Assembly (NCBI RefSeq): GCF_033807575.1
Contig: NC_084713.1
Location: 17,025,389-17,089,388, forward strand
Source: Cydia pomonella
Taxonomy: Eukaryota; Arthropoda; Insecta; Lepidoptera; Tortricidae
Direction: 5' to 3'
Length of the DNA stretch: 64,000 nt
The notes under the pieces were generated by a model. The model saw only the letters and a list, made by a program, of their open reading frames with translations, searched no databases and was not told the DNA's origin. Each line of letters starts with the position of its first letter. Positions within the stretch are counted from its first letter, which is position 1. The position numbers were made by a program, and so were the translations under genes. Shown here one piece after another: positions 36,105 through 45,683 of this stretch.

Positions 36105-36240
36105 AAAATAAAATCTTGTAGTTTTTATTTTACTGTTTCCTTCCATGATTTATGTATCCATGCCAAATTTTAGCTTTCTAGCACTAACGATCACGGAGCA
36201 AAGCCGCGGACGGACATGGCGAAACTATAAGGGTTCCTAA
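36105..36240 (+). mobile_element. Right half of an element H copy
   Basis: 'atccatgccaaattttagct', 'tagcactaacgatcacggag' and 'cgaaactataagggttcct' match 24372-24465. Confidence 0.65.
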
Positions 36241-36673
36241 AAACGGTGACAAAAACATTTAAACTCTCATTACTTGAGTTTTCCAAACAATGCCTTCCGA
36301 AGTAAATTTACCTAAATCATAACCTTAGTAAAATGATTTGCTAGCATTAAGTCGTTGCGTTTTCATACGGAGCTTACCTTTGAACACTTTCATTAGCAGT
36401 GAAATCACGAATTGTGCCGAAACATGTACCTTTATTAAGTATCTGTGAACGGGTAGCTATGCCTTACATTCGCTATTATTCGAGGAGAAGTATACTACCC
36501 ATGCCCAGGGGACGCTCACATTATTACTCAGGTATATTGTGCCGTAATGGAATGTGTGCTAGGGGAATAGTTTTGATCAACGTACGAAAACGAACATAAA
36601 AAACGCCAACCACGCCAATATAACTGATTTTATTCCGATCTATACAGTAACACGCCTTTGTCTTTTGTTTCAG

Positions 36674-36743
36674 ATTTGAGTACACTCGAAAAAATGAACA
36701 AGCCTCGCAAATGGGACTTCTTAGAAAATATCTCGAGCAGAGG
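36674..36743 (+). other. Candidate 5' UTR exon upstream of the receptor
   Basis: A pyrimidine-rich tract and 'tttgtttcag' precede 36674, and GTAATT follows 36743. The 93-base gap to the next acceptor (…'ttattgcag', ending 36836) is a usual short insect intron size. The exon holds an ATG at 36694 that stays open and joins in frame with the ATG at 36841 after splicing. Transcript evidence is lacking. Confidence 0.4.
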
Positions 36744-36836
36744 GTAATTTAGTCTTTATTTTACCAACGCGATGCCTTTTGAGGACGACATTGCAAATAT
36801 TTCTTCATTATAAGAAGGCTTTTGTTTTTATTGCAG

Positions 36837-37008
36837 GAAAATGGCGTACAAAAGGATAAACCGTGGGAAACTCGTGGTTGTATCGCAAACGAAAAAATAT
36901 CTGCGTTACTTGCTAATTACGTTTAGTGACATGAAAACTGTTTCACAGTTCCATGTGCTCGTAAATAAAACTGCATAAATTGATACCGGTGATGTAGCAA
37001 GAGACGCA
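36837..37008 (+). promoter_or_regulatory. Candidate 5' leader with upstream ORF
   Basis: ATG at 36841 opens a 45-codon frame (MAYKRINRGKLVVV...) that stops at 36976-36978, 30 bases before the receptor start. If joined to 36674-36743 the upstream ORF becomes 63 codons. A leader ORF of this size so close to the main start would be expected to lower receptor translation, if transcribed. Confidence 0.4.
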
Positions 37009-38436
37009 ATGGGGCAGTTGGCGACAAACGGACACAGCAACTTCAGTTCCATCAGCAGTGAGTCGCTGCCGTACGGCACGGAGACCGACCTCTGCGCCGT
37101 CGCGGATGAACCTAAGTACCCAAGCAGTCTCGGCATCACCCTCGCAGTCCCCGAATGGGAAGCCATCTGCACGGCCATAGTCTTAACCCTCATAATAATC
37201 TCCACAATAGTAGGAAACATTTTGGTAATCCTCAGCGTATTCACCTACAAACCCCTTCGAATTGTTCAAAATTTCTTCATCGTCTCCTTAGCGGTGGCGG
37301 ACTTGACAGTGGCGATACTGGTCCTACCTCTAAACGTAGCATATTCCATATTAGGACAATGGGTCTTCGGTATATACGTGTGCAAGATGTGGTTGACCTG
37401 CGATATTATGTGTTGCACTTCATCCATTTTAAATTTGTGCGCGATTGCTCTAGACCGGTACTGGGCTATCACAGATCCTATAAATTACGCACAAAAGAGA
37501 ACCCTCGAAAGGGTACTTTTCATGATTGGCATAGTGTGGGCATTGTCACTGATTATTAGCTCGCCACCACTGCTGGGTTGGAATGACTGGCCCGAAGTAT
37601 TCGAACCCGACACCCCTTGCCGCTTGACCTCTCAACCGGGTTTCGTCATATTCTCCTCATCAGGCTCCTTTTATATCCCGTTAGTTATTATGACTGTAGT
37701 ATATTTCGAAATATACTTGGCGACAAAAAAAAGACTGAGAGATCGAGCTAAAGCCACTAAGATCAGTACAATATCTAGTGGCCGAAACAAATGCGCCCCT
37801 CGAGAGAGTGACCATAACGACCAAGACTCGGTCAGCTCGGAAGCGAACCATAATGAGCACCCAGGCGTCACGCGCCTCATGTCAGATAGCGAAAAGAAAA
37901 AACCTTCCAAAAAATCTAACTCGAAAAAGAAACCAAAACGGCGATACTGGAGCAAGGATGAAAAAACTCAAAATAAGCTGATGATTCCTATCCTGTCAAA
38001 TGAAAACTCGGCAACTGATATAGCTGATAACGAGAATAGGAACACGTCCTCAGAAAGTAATTCAAAAGAGACTCATGACGATGAAGTGGAAGTCGCAGAG
38101 CCGGTTAATAAAAAACCGCCACAGAAGCCTCGACTAATCCAACAGAACACCGTGTATCAATTCATAGAAGAAAAACAGCGGATCTCTTTAACTAGGGAAC
38201 GCCGCGCAGCGCGCACTCTAGGTATCATAATGGGTGTATTCGTCGTATGCTGGCTCCCTTTCTTCCTTATCTACGTGGTTATACCATTTTGTGCTAGCTG
38301 TTGTTTGTCCAACAAATTCATAAACTTTATTACCTGGCTCGGTTACATTAATTCGGCGTTAAACCCTTTAATATACACCATATTTAATATGGACTTTAGA
38401 AGGGCCTTTAAAAAACTACTTTTTATAAAGGCATAG
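37009..38436 (+). CDS. TAR1: Type 1 tyramine (tyramine/octopamine) receptor, GPCR
   Basis: Encodes 475 residues in one exon: a class A G-protein-coupled receptor of the plasma membrane that binds tyramine, usually better than octopamine, and in this family couples mainly to Gi to lower cAMP. Visible marks: glycosylation site N11; TM1 about 53-78 with N70; TM2 90-113 with D98; TM3 125-148 with amine-binding D132; DRY at 149-151; TM4 169-190; disulfide pair C125/C204; TM5 211-237 with S216-S220 for the ring hydroxyl; TM6 402-427 with CWLPFF at 414-419; TM7 436-458 with NPLIY at 452-456. The third inner loop is long (about 160 residues) and rich in Lys and Ser, normal for this class. The C-tail is short (about 16 residues) with no Cys for palmitoylation. 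Start chosen because an amine-receptor N-terminus follows and the context is gcaATGG. An octopamine alpha receptor is the main alternative; loop length and TM motifs favour TAR1. Confidence 0.92.
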   Translation: MGQLATNGHSNFSSISSESLPYGTETDLCAVADEPKYPSSLGITLAVPEWEAICTAIVLTLIIISTIVGNILVILSVFTYKPLRIVQNFFIVSLAVADLTVAILVLPLNVAYSILGQWVFGIYVCKMWLTCDIMCCTSSILNLCAIALDRYWAITDPINYAQKRTLERVLFMIGIVWALSLIISSPPLLGWNDWPEVFEPDTPCRLTSQPGFVIFSSSGSFYIPLVIMTVVYFEIYLATKKRLRDRAKATKISTISSGRNKCAPRESDHNDQDSVSSEANHNEHPGVTRLMSDSEKKKPSKKSNSKKKPKRRYWSKDEKTQNKLMIPILSNENSATDIADNENRNTSSESNSKETHDDEVEVAEPVNKKPPQKPRLIQQNTVYQFIEEKQRISLTRERRAARTLGIIMGVFVVCWLPFFLIYVVIPFCASCCLSNKFINFITWLGYINSALNPLIYTIFNMDFRRAFKKLLFIKA

Positions 38437-39100
38437 CTATCATATTTGGTGCCAAAGACTGTAAAAAATTGTGTTTAGGGTGTATAAGGCGCTTAATAAT
38501 TTTGGAAGCCGCTGGTTTGCTCAAATTAAATAGTTTCATGAATCATTGATATTGATATTACATAAGTGTATAAATATGATTGGACTTCATAAAGATACTC
38601 ATTACCCATTGTAAATACGATAAATGTTGAATAGAATTTAAAATTTCTTGTACAGAAGTGGTAAGATTCGCATAAAAATAATATTAAAATATCTAACTTA
38701 ATGTTACTCTAAATTGTATTCTAGAGTGTACATCAATACTCACTTACAGGTTTTAAATTGTGCATAGCACAGTAGCTGCTGTAAGAAATGCTTCAATGTA
38801 AATATTTGTGGTTAGTTAAATATCGAATTTAAAATTAACGAATCTTTACATAATGTCAACGAATGCGTTCTTATATGTAACATTGTAAATACATATCTTT
38901 AAAATGATTTGATCAGTATAATAATGTTTCAGAATTAATATTATTTTCGCATTGTTGATTACGCCATTATGTTGAATCTGTAGGTACATGTTTGTTGTTT
39001 TTAAACTTATATCCCTTTAAAATAGTTTGAGCCCGTATTTTGAAAGGGATATTAACAGCAGTTTTTATTGTTTGGATTTTAATAAAGTATTAATTAAAGT
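38437..39100 (+). other. Receptor 3' UTR with polyadenylation signal
   Basis: AT-rich, no ORF. AATAAA at 39081-39086 is the first canonical signal after the stop, giving a likely 3' UTR of about 0.65 kb. Confidence 0.55.
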
Positions 39101-39307
39101 TGGTGTTTTTTATAACATTATTATTTCACTTTGTTGACATGATCCATATCACAACATTAGTACGAGTAGGTAACAGTGACGTTTTCCAAATAGTGGCCAA
39201 AGGATCATCAGTCGCAGACCATTGAACAGATGGATTAATGTCGCGTCTGACACAGTATCATATTTTGGTCAATAAACGTAACTTTATACGCCATATCCTT
39301 TTATAGC

Positions 39308-39998
39308 ATTTTATGCAACAGTTGTATAAGAAGGGTCAAAAAAGGCGAGTGGCGTGAGTTACAATGTGAGCCGGAGCCGAAGGCGTAGGCGAACATTGTA
39401 AAGGAATACACCACGACCATTTTGTGACCTACTTATACAACGTTGCATACAATACTTTTCCTACGAGTCAACAAAAATAAATCTTAATTTAGTATATAGC
39501 CAAGACGCGCGAGCATACCTTGTTACGCGCGCGGCCCGCCCCGGGCCGCGGCCGGCCGGTCAGCGACACCTTCTCGTAACTCATGAGGCCCTGGTACTTG
39601 CTACTTACTAAATTCAATTTTTGGACAGTTTTTTCTCGATTTTGGCCACCGTAGCCTACGGAGACTAACAACGAAACGCTAAGCGATCTTCGTAGTTTAT
39701 GGGTGTTGCTATATTACGGATGTCACATGCGTGTTTCTGACATATGAAGTGATTGTTTTTACTATGCAACCAAATGAATATTTTGTAAGTTGGCAGCAAT
39801 GCACTTAGTTTAAAACTGTATTCGTTTTGATTTTGTTAGGTTGGTAGTCATTAATCGCAGTAACGTTATAGCGATTAAAAGCACAAGAGCTGTTATGAGG
39901 AATAGACAATATAGACTTTTCTTGAAACCTTTTATGTATGTTCTTATATTCGTGTTAATGAATGCATAAATTACAGATAACAGTAGAGGAGTAGGAAA
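39308..39998. repeat. Tandem duplication, copy 1 (691 bp)
   Basis: Runs from 'attttatgcaacagttgta' to 'gaggagtaggaaa' and matches 40003-40713 nearly base for base. It starts with a ~145-bp foldback ('gttgtataag' ... 'cttatacaac'). A GC-rich block at 39527-39570 ('cggcccgccccgggccgcgg') follows, then AT-rich sequence. Minus-strand frames over it are not conserved between the copies. Confidence 0.85.
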
Positions 39999-40002
39999 TA
40001 GT

Positions 40003-40713
40003 ATTTTATGCATCAGTTGTATAAGAAGGGTCAAAAAAGGCGAGTGGCGTGAGTTACAATGTGAGCCGGAGCCGAAGGCGTAGGCGAACATTGTAAAGGA
40101 ATACGCCACGAGAATTTTTTGACCTACTTATACAACGTTGCATACAATATTTTTCCTACGAGTCAACAAAAATAAATCTTAATTTAGGTAAACAAATTAC
40201 AGCAAAAGTATATAGCCAAGACGCGCGAGCATACCTTGTTACGCGCCCGGCCCGCCCCGGGCCGCGGCCGGCCGGTCGGCGACACCTCCTCGTAACTTAT
40301 GAGGCCCTGGTACTTGCTACTTGTTAAATTAATTTTTTGGACAGTTTTTTCTCAGTTTTGGCCACCGTAGCCTACGGAGACTAACAAGCAACGCTAAGCG
40401 GTCTTCGTAGTCTATGGGTGTTGCTATATTACGGGTGTCACATGCGTGTTTCTGACTTATGAAGTAATTATTTTTACTATGCAACCAAATGAATATTTTG
40501 TAAGTTGGCATCAATGGACTTAGTTTAAAACCGTATTCGTTTTGGTTTTGTTAGGTTGGTAGCCATTAATCGCAGTAACGTTATAGCGTATAAAAGCACA
40601 AGAGCTTTTATGAGGAATAGACAATATAGACTTTTCTTGAAATCTTTTATGTATGTTCTTATATTCGTGTTAATGAATGCATAAATGACAGATAACAGTA
40701 GAGGAGTAGGAAA
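40003..40713. repeat. Tandem duplication, copy 2 (711 bp)
   Basis: Same order as copy 1, with about 20 extra bases near 40187 ('gtaaacaaattacagcaaaa') and scattered substitutions. Only four bases separate the copies, so the event is a head-to-tail duplication. Direct repeats without an internal region could also be read as LTR-like, but no primer site or TG..CA ends are seen. Confidence 0.85.
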
Positions 40714-41291
40714 AAGTCATAATCTGTTAGCAGCCACATAAAATAGGAGGTCGATTCTAATTCACAAATTTGCTATGGGTATGGGTTTGTTTTGATATGA
40801 CCTTGATTGTCTCGGTGATTGGCGCATATCTCACGCATGACTTGCACTTATTTCGTCTGCACCATTCAAGGTCGTATGAAAATTTGTTAATTCAGAATCA
40901 GGCTCCAGTTTTATAACGCGTTGATAACAATACGTCATCGTTACAGCTATATAGTTCGTGTCTTTCACCATGACGCGCAGCTTTGTCAAATATTACCTTT
41001 ATTGACATGACAATACGAGTCAATGCATGCGGCTTTGTGAATAACACGATCTATACGTACAAAAACTATTTTATATGCCTTTCTAGGTCATATTTTCCTC
41101 GGAATCCAGGCTACCACGAAAGGGACGTCAAGCTGTCGGAAACACATTTTTATTGTTTACTGAAATGAATAAGCCTTTTCAGAACATTGCTCACTGGACA
41201 AATCTCAACTCAACTGTAACTTATAACTGTCACAATAAATATCACAAAAAAGGTTTAACACATTAATTTAATTAAAAACAAGGTGTTTATA
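40714..41291. other. Gene-free stretch
   Basis: A block at 40838-40890 ('ttgcacttat', 'ttcaaggtcgtatgaaaa') loosely resembles 29160-29215. No gene supported. Confidence 0.4.
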
Positions 41292-41338
41292 GTCAGACCA
41301 AGTTAAGATGGCAGCGATTTTGATAGCCCGGACGGTGC
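41292..41338 (+). mobile_element. MITE family G, copy 3, left half
   Basis: 'gtcagaccaagttaagatgg', 'cagcgattttgatagccc' as in 10362-10505. The likely right part ('gaagtttgacctttaaagta') follows after the insert, at 41886-41925. Confidence 0.65.
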
Positions 41339-41585
41339 AATCATCATCATATCAGCCCTTTATCGCCCACTGCTGAGCATACGCCTCTCTTAGAACGCCA
41401 CTTTTCCCGGTCCTGAGCTAATCGCATCCAAAAGTGACCTGTGAGCAACCTTCCGAATGTCGTCCACCCAACGAGCCAACGGACGCCAGAGGCTTCTTTC
41501 ATCCGAAAGCGGCCACCACTCCGTTAACATTTTAGTCCACCTGCCATCACTCTACCTAGCAACATGCCCAACCCAATTTTAGGTT
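41339..41585 (-). pseudogene. 3' end of an RTE-type LINE
   Basis: On the minus strand it reads KIGLGMLLGRVMAGGLKC with stops, then a frame ending DREKWRSKRGVCSAV, typical of the C-terminal end of RTE-group proteins. The 3' end 'agcagtgggcgataaaggg' is followed by an ATG repeat tail. Interrupted by stops, so dead. It sits inside MITE G copy 3. Confidence 0.6.
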
Positions 41586-41745
41586 GGTAATGACGCAACC
41601 CACGTCTAGCACCTTGCAAGTGTTAAGTAAACTTCATAATTTTATAGACCAACTGGGGAAATACCTCCACCTTACAGATAAACCCAGCCAAATAACATTA
41701 GACCCTACTCATAGTGTTATGTTCCTGCCGGTGAGTAAGGTTACC

Positions 41746-41885
41746 AGAGTTCAACGAGGGTGCAGTGTCAGGGTCGGTAACGCACATGTAACTCTTCTGG
41801 ATTTGCAGGGTACGTAGGCTACGGAGATTGCATACCATCAGACGGGCCGTATGCTTGTTTGCCACCGATGTAGCATAAAAAAATT
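41746..41885 (+). repeat. Short interspersed repeat, family D, long copy
   Basis: From 'gttcaacgagggtgcagtg' through 'gcataccatcagacggg' to 'gtagcataaaaaaa'. Colinear with 2964-3101 over the whole length. Confidence 0.75.
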
Positions 41886-42034
41886 GAAGTTTGACCTTTA
41901 AAGTAACACTTGACTGTAGTCATTATAGTTTTTTTAATATTAAAATTATCTACGTACTTCTCGAAAAGCACAACGAGACTAAAAACTACCTCTTACTTGA
42001 AGTAGTAAAAACTACTCTTATTCAACTTATTTGA

Positions 42035-42293
42035 TGAATGAGATACGATAACGATAAGTTCTGGCTTAGATAAGTTCTCATTTAGATATCGTTTGTATGT
42101 CGTATAACTGACAGAAGCAGATCGATTCGGGCAACCAATGTCACTTTGACGTTAGAAATATCGTAGATAAGATCTTCTTGGGATCACAGCGGAATCTAAA
42201 TAAACGTCAATTTTGACATATCGTTTAGTTATCGATCTTTTAAAGATGTTTCCAATATTTTAAACGTGTCTTAACCATTCTTCGAATCGGGCC
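42035..42293. mobile_element. MITE family F, worn copy or copies
   Basis: Right end 'cattcttcgaatcgggcc' (to 42293) and inner 'gtttagttatcgatctttt', 'tatcgtagataagatctt', 'atcacagcggaatcta' match 57637-57876. An inner 'gattcgggc' at 42125 may mark the left end of this or a second copy. Confidence 0.6.
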
Positions 42294-42440
42294 GCTACTT
42301 TACTAAAATCTCAAATTGAAAATAAGATTTTTTTTAAAACTACATGCATATTAACGTATGTACAGGGGCCCATTTCTCAAACGGTTTTATGTAATCGTAT
42401 GGCATAACATAATACAGAAGCATATAATATCAAAAAATTA

Positions 42441-43240
42441 TTAAATGTCAACACAAAGACCAGTCAGCCATTTGATGGCTTCATCGCACAGGGAGAACAG
42501 GACTTCTGGAGGACGGAAGGATAGCGTAATATGGGGCAGCCTTCCATTATGTGCTGTCTTGGTTTCAGCACCGCAAGCGCAAGCAGGAGAGTCCACCCAT
42601 CCGCAGCGGTGTAAATATTGAGCGCAACGTCCGTGGCCGTTACGAAGCCTGTTGAGTTTGCACCAGTGTCGCCTCATAAGGTCAAAGATAGTTTATTATT
42701 CAAGTAGGCATATTACAATGCGCTTATGAACGTCAAATAAAGCTACACCGGCTCTAACCCTATATCTCTTATTTTGGAGCCAGGTGTAATTCCGGAGCCT
42801 AGTTTTTCCTCCATTACGGAATTCCACGTCCTGGACCATTCACGTTGCAAGTCGAATTGGCCGTCCACTAGTTCCTTGGCGATGTTGTACGGGGGCTTCC
42901 TTGATTTTAGGCGGTGGTAAGCGGGTGCTATAAACTCTGCATAAAGGAGATGAGGGGTCGTTTCGAATCTTGGCAGCTTCCCTAAGGAGGGCATTATGTT
43001 TGCTCCTTAAGTCCAGGGGCGCAATTCGGGAGAGCACTGGCAGCCAGTGGCAAGGAGTTGATTGGAGTGTTCCGGAGATAACTCGCATGGCTTTGTTCAG
43101 CTCGACATCTACTTTGGTCGCATGGCCACTGCCAAGCCAGGCCGCTGCACAATATTCTCCCGTGGAAAACACCAGAGATAGCGCCCAGGTTCGTAATACT
43201 TCAGCATTTGCTCCCCAGGAGGTGCCACTAAGTCTCAAAC
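42441..43240 (-). pseudogene. LINE C-terminal fragment, split by repeat E
   Basis: On the minus strand 43238-42773 encodes GTSWGANAEVLRTWALSLVF, GEYCAAAWLGSGHATKVDVE and LPVLSRIAPLDLRSKHNALL. The last part, 42677-42441, encodes RRHWCKLNRLRNGHGRCAQY and a Cys-rich CGWVDSPACACGAETKT tail. Both belong to one LINE protein; repeat E at 42683-42772 breaks it. It is the same family as 56214-56629. No RT core left. Confidence 0.75.
42683..42772 (+). repeat. Repeat family E inside a LINE
   Basis: 'aaagatagtttattattcaa', 'aggcatattacaatgcgctt', 'aataaagctacaccggctct' match 16946-17037. It interrupts the LINE frame on the other strand, so it came later. Confidence 0.8.
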
Positions 43241-43241
43241 G

Positions 43242-43330
43242 GTATTAGACTAATATTATTATTCTACGAACTGTCAAGTCACATGGGTTACCAACATACC
43301 ATGGCATCACACTAATAATATTAGACGGTA
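43242..43330. repeat. Short imperfect foldback
   Basis: 'attagactaatattatta' pairs loosely with 'taataatattagac' near 43310. Possibly a tiny DNA element abutting the LINE fragment. Confidence 0.45.
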
Positions 43331-44136
43331 GTGAAATATTGAAGTGTTTTGAAAACCTTATCTGAAAGAGGAACCCTATTTACATAAGACCTCTAAACTT
43401 ATTTCAAATATATCCGTGTACTTTAGATAGAAAACAATCTTGGGTTTAGCGAGATATCATCATACAAAGCCGCATATCCGTTTATAAAAGACATTGCGTC
43501 GATATTTTCAATACATTTTTGGCGATGGTATAATACTTATCAGGATAACTTATCCAATCTCATAGTACAAGAAAGGAATATACCTACCCATATAAAGTTG
43601 TTTACGTTAGAGTAAGCTGATAAAAGTTGATCAATATTATTTGGTTTAGTATTTTTTCGTCAAAAGATAAACTAGAAGGGCAGAAGAAGGGCACCTACTA
43701 TAATTTGTAAAAAGTATATATATCCCATCCATAACTATCGTAAATATATGCCCGAAAACAACGTGGATAAATCAGCTTTTATGTTTTTGAGAGATATACA
43801 TGTACAGTGTATCAACTATGATACACTGAATGGTAAATGATAGAATGAATGAATGGTAAATATTTGATAACTTTTGTATTGTATTGGGAAACGTTATATA
43901 TAACGTTATGATATTCCTATTCATTTATTTCGTATTTGCATGATACAGTATATATGTATGTACTGCAATATATATTATATAGCCAGGAGTGAGGAGTGGA
44001 GGATACGTGTTCAATAAAATACATTAAATTGACGAAAAGAGCAAAAAAAAAAAACTTTTTATAATGTAATTTCAGGTTCTTTCACACCTAGTATTATACA
44101 AAAATAAAAACAATAAATATTATTGGACTTTATTAC
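43331..44136. other. Gene-free AT-rich stretch
   Basis: Several small palindromes of the type 'acgttatatataacgt' (about 43891); no gene. Confidence 0.4.
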
Positions 44137-44683
44137 ACAAATTAAGCCCCACAGTAAGCTCAAAAAGGCTTGTATGGTGGGTACCCAGACAACAATATAT
44201 ATATAATAATTCAGCCTATATACGTCCCACTGCTGGGCACAGGCCTCCTCTCATGCGCGAGAGGGCTCGGGCTATAGTCCCCACGCTAGCCCAATGCGGA
44301 TTGGGGACTTCACATACACCTATGAATTTCTTCGCAGATGCATGCAGGTTTCCTCACGATGTTTTTCTTCACCGAAAAGCTAGTGATAAATATCAAATGA
44401 TATTTCGTACATAAGTTCCGAAAAACTCATTGGTACGAGCCCGGATTTGAACTCGTGACCTCCGGATTGAAAGTCGGACGTCATATCCACTCGGCCACCA
44501 CCGCTTACTCAACAATATATAGTATATAAATAATTAAATACATGATAAACGCCCTCATGGGCCCATGACTCAGAAACAAATATTTGTGCTCATCACACAA
44601 ATAAATGCTTTCACCGGGATTCAAACCCAGGATCATTGGCTTCACAGGCAGGGTCACTACCCACTTAGCCAAGCCGGTCGTCA
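44137..44683 (-). mobile_element. SINE family A (minus) split by SINE B
   Basis: The 3' body is at 44137-44201 ('cagtaagctcaaaaaggctt'), the rest at 44511-44683, ending with the head 'cttagccaagccggtcgtc'. The gap is the SINE B insertion. Confidence 0.8.
44202..44510 (-). mobile_element. SINE family B variant with RTE-like 3' end, 11-bp target duplication
   Basis: aacaatatata lies at 44191-44201 and 44511-44521. On the minus strand the head is 'ggtggtggccgagtggatat', and the middle matches 18300-18602. The 3' third (44209-44260, 'cagcctatatacgtcccact' on the plus strand) resembles the end of the RTE LINE at 41341-41390. Confidence 0.8.
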
Positions 44684-44686
44684 AAA

Positions 44687-44848
44687 TTATATAAATATTT
44701 ATGAATACTTAAATACATAGAAAACACCCATGACTTAAGAACAAATATCCGTGCTTATCACACGAATAACTGCCCTTACCAGGATTTGAACCTGGGACCA
44801 TCGGCTTCATAGGCAGGGTCACTAGATACTAGGCCAGACCGGTCATCT
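44687..44848 (-). mobile_element. SINE family A (minus), second copy in tandem
   Basis: 'gaaaacacccatgactta', 'ttaccaggatttgaacctgg', 'aggcagggtcacta', 'ggccagaccggtcatc'. It lies directly beside the previous copy in the same orientation, forming a dimer. Confidence 0.8.
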
Positions 44849-45683
44849 AAGCTTTTCCTACTAACATTGTCTTTTTCCATAATAAAATGTATATGTATTT
44901 TACATAATATTTTGTATTTTAAATGCAATGATTTAGGAAAGGCCCAAAATCTGAGAACTAATTTGAAAAAGTAGATTAAAACAAATTCCAAGTCTGAACG
45001 GGAGAAAATCAATTTCACAAAACATATTGCCAGATTGCCATAAATGTTTATGATAATAAGAAATGTATTTCGTTAGTAGTGTAGGTATACCTACCTACAG
45101 ACGGCAATATTGAAACTGCCGAGAAATAAAGTAATCTCATTTTTTTGCCGTTATATTTTTATCGTTCTTCTAAAGTAAAAAATGTAATTATTACCTAGGG
45201 TAAGATTCCCATCGCTTATTGAGCGCAAGCGAGTTCAAGATTCAAAGGACCATGTACTCCGATAAGATATAGTTGTTACAAATCTCTATATCTCGTTACG
45301 CTGGTAAGGACAAAAACTAGAACAACCAATGGAAATACACGCTCCGCTAAGGTAAGGAATACTCTTCAATATCCAACGGGTAAGAAGAAATTTCTGCACG
45401 GAGGAGCAATCCATACGCACGAGCGAATGGTACGATGAGGAACACTTATAATGAAAGCCAGTGTATTGAGGGGTTTTGGCAGTCGAGTATTCGACTAGAA
45501 AACCTTGTGACTAAATGGTTTAGGTATATAAATTTGGAGGGGCGAAAAATAAAGGATGCTATAAACACGCTTCTTTAAAATCACTTGTAGCCAGCCCAAT
45601 CTATTGTTTTAGCCCCTAACAATCTTTCTAAGGAAAATGCAGTGATTAGAACAATCTTCAATGATTCTATGGCATTTAAGTTT
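44849..45683. other. Gene-free stretch
   Basis: No gene or recognised repeat. Confidence 0.4.

Noticed and set aside
36906..37955. Minus-strand and alternate-frame ORFs over the receptor
   Set aside because: They mirror the receptor coding sequence in other frames and have no domains.
37009..38436. Octopamine or serotonin receptor
   Set aside because: The long third loop, short tail and TM3-TM7 motifs fit TAR1 better, though only a tree would settle it.
39308..40713. LTR retrotransposon with paired LTRs
   Set aside because: Only four bases lie between the copies and there is no primer site, TG..CA end or pol sequence.
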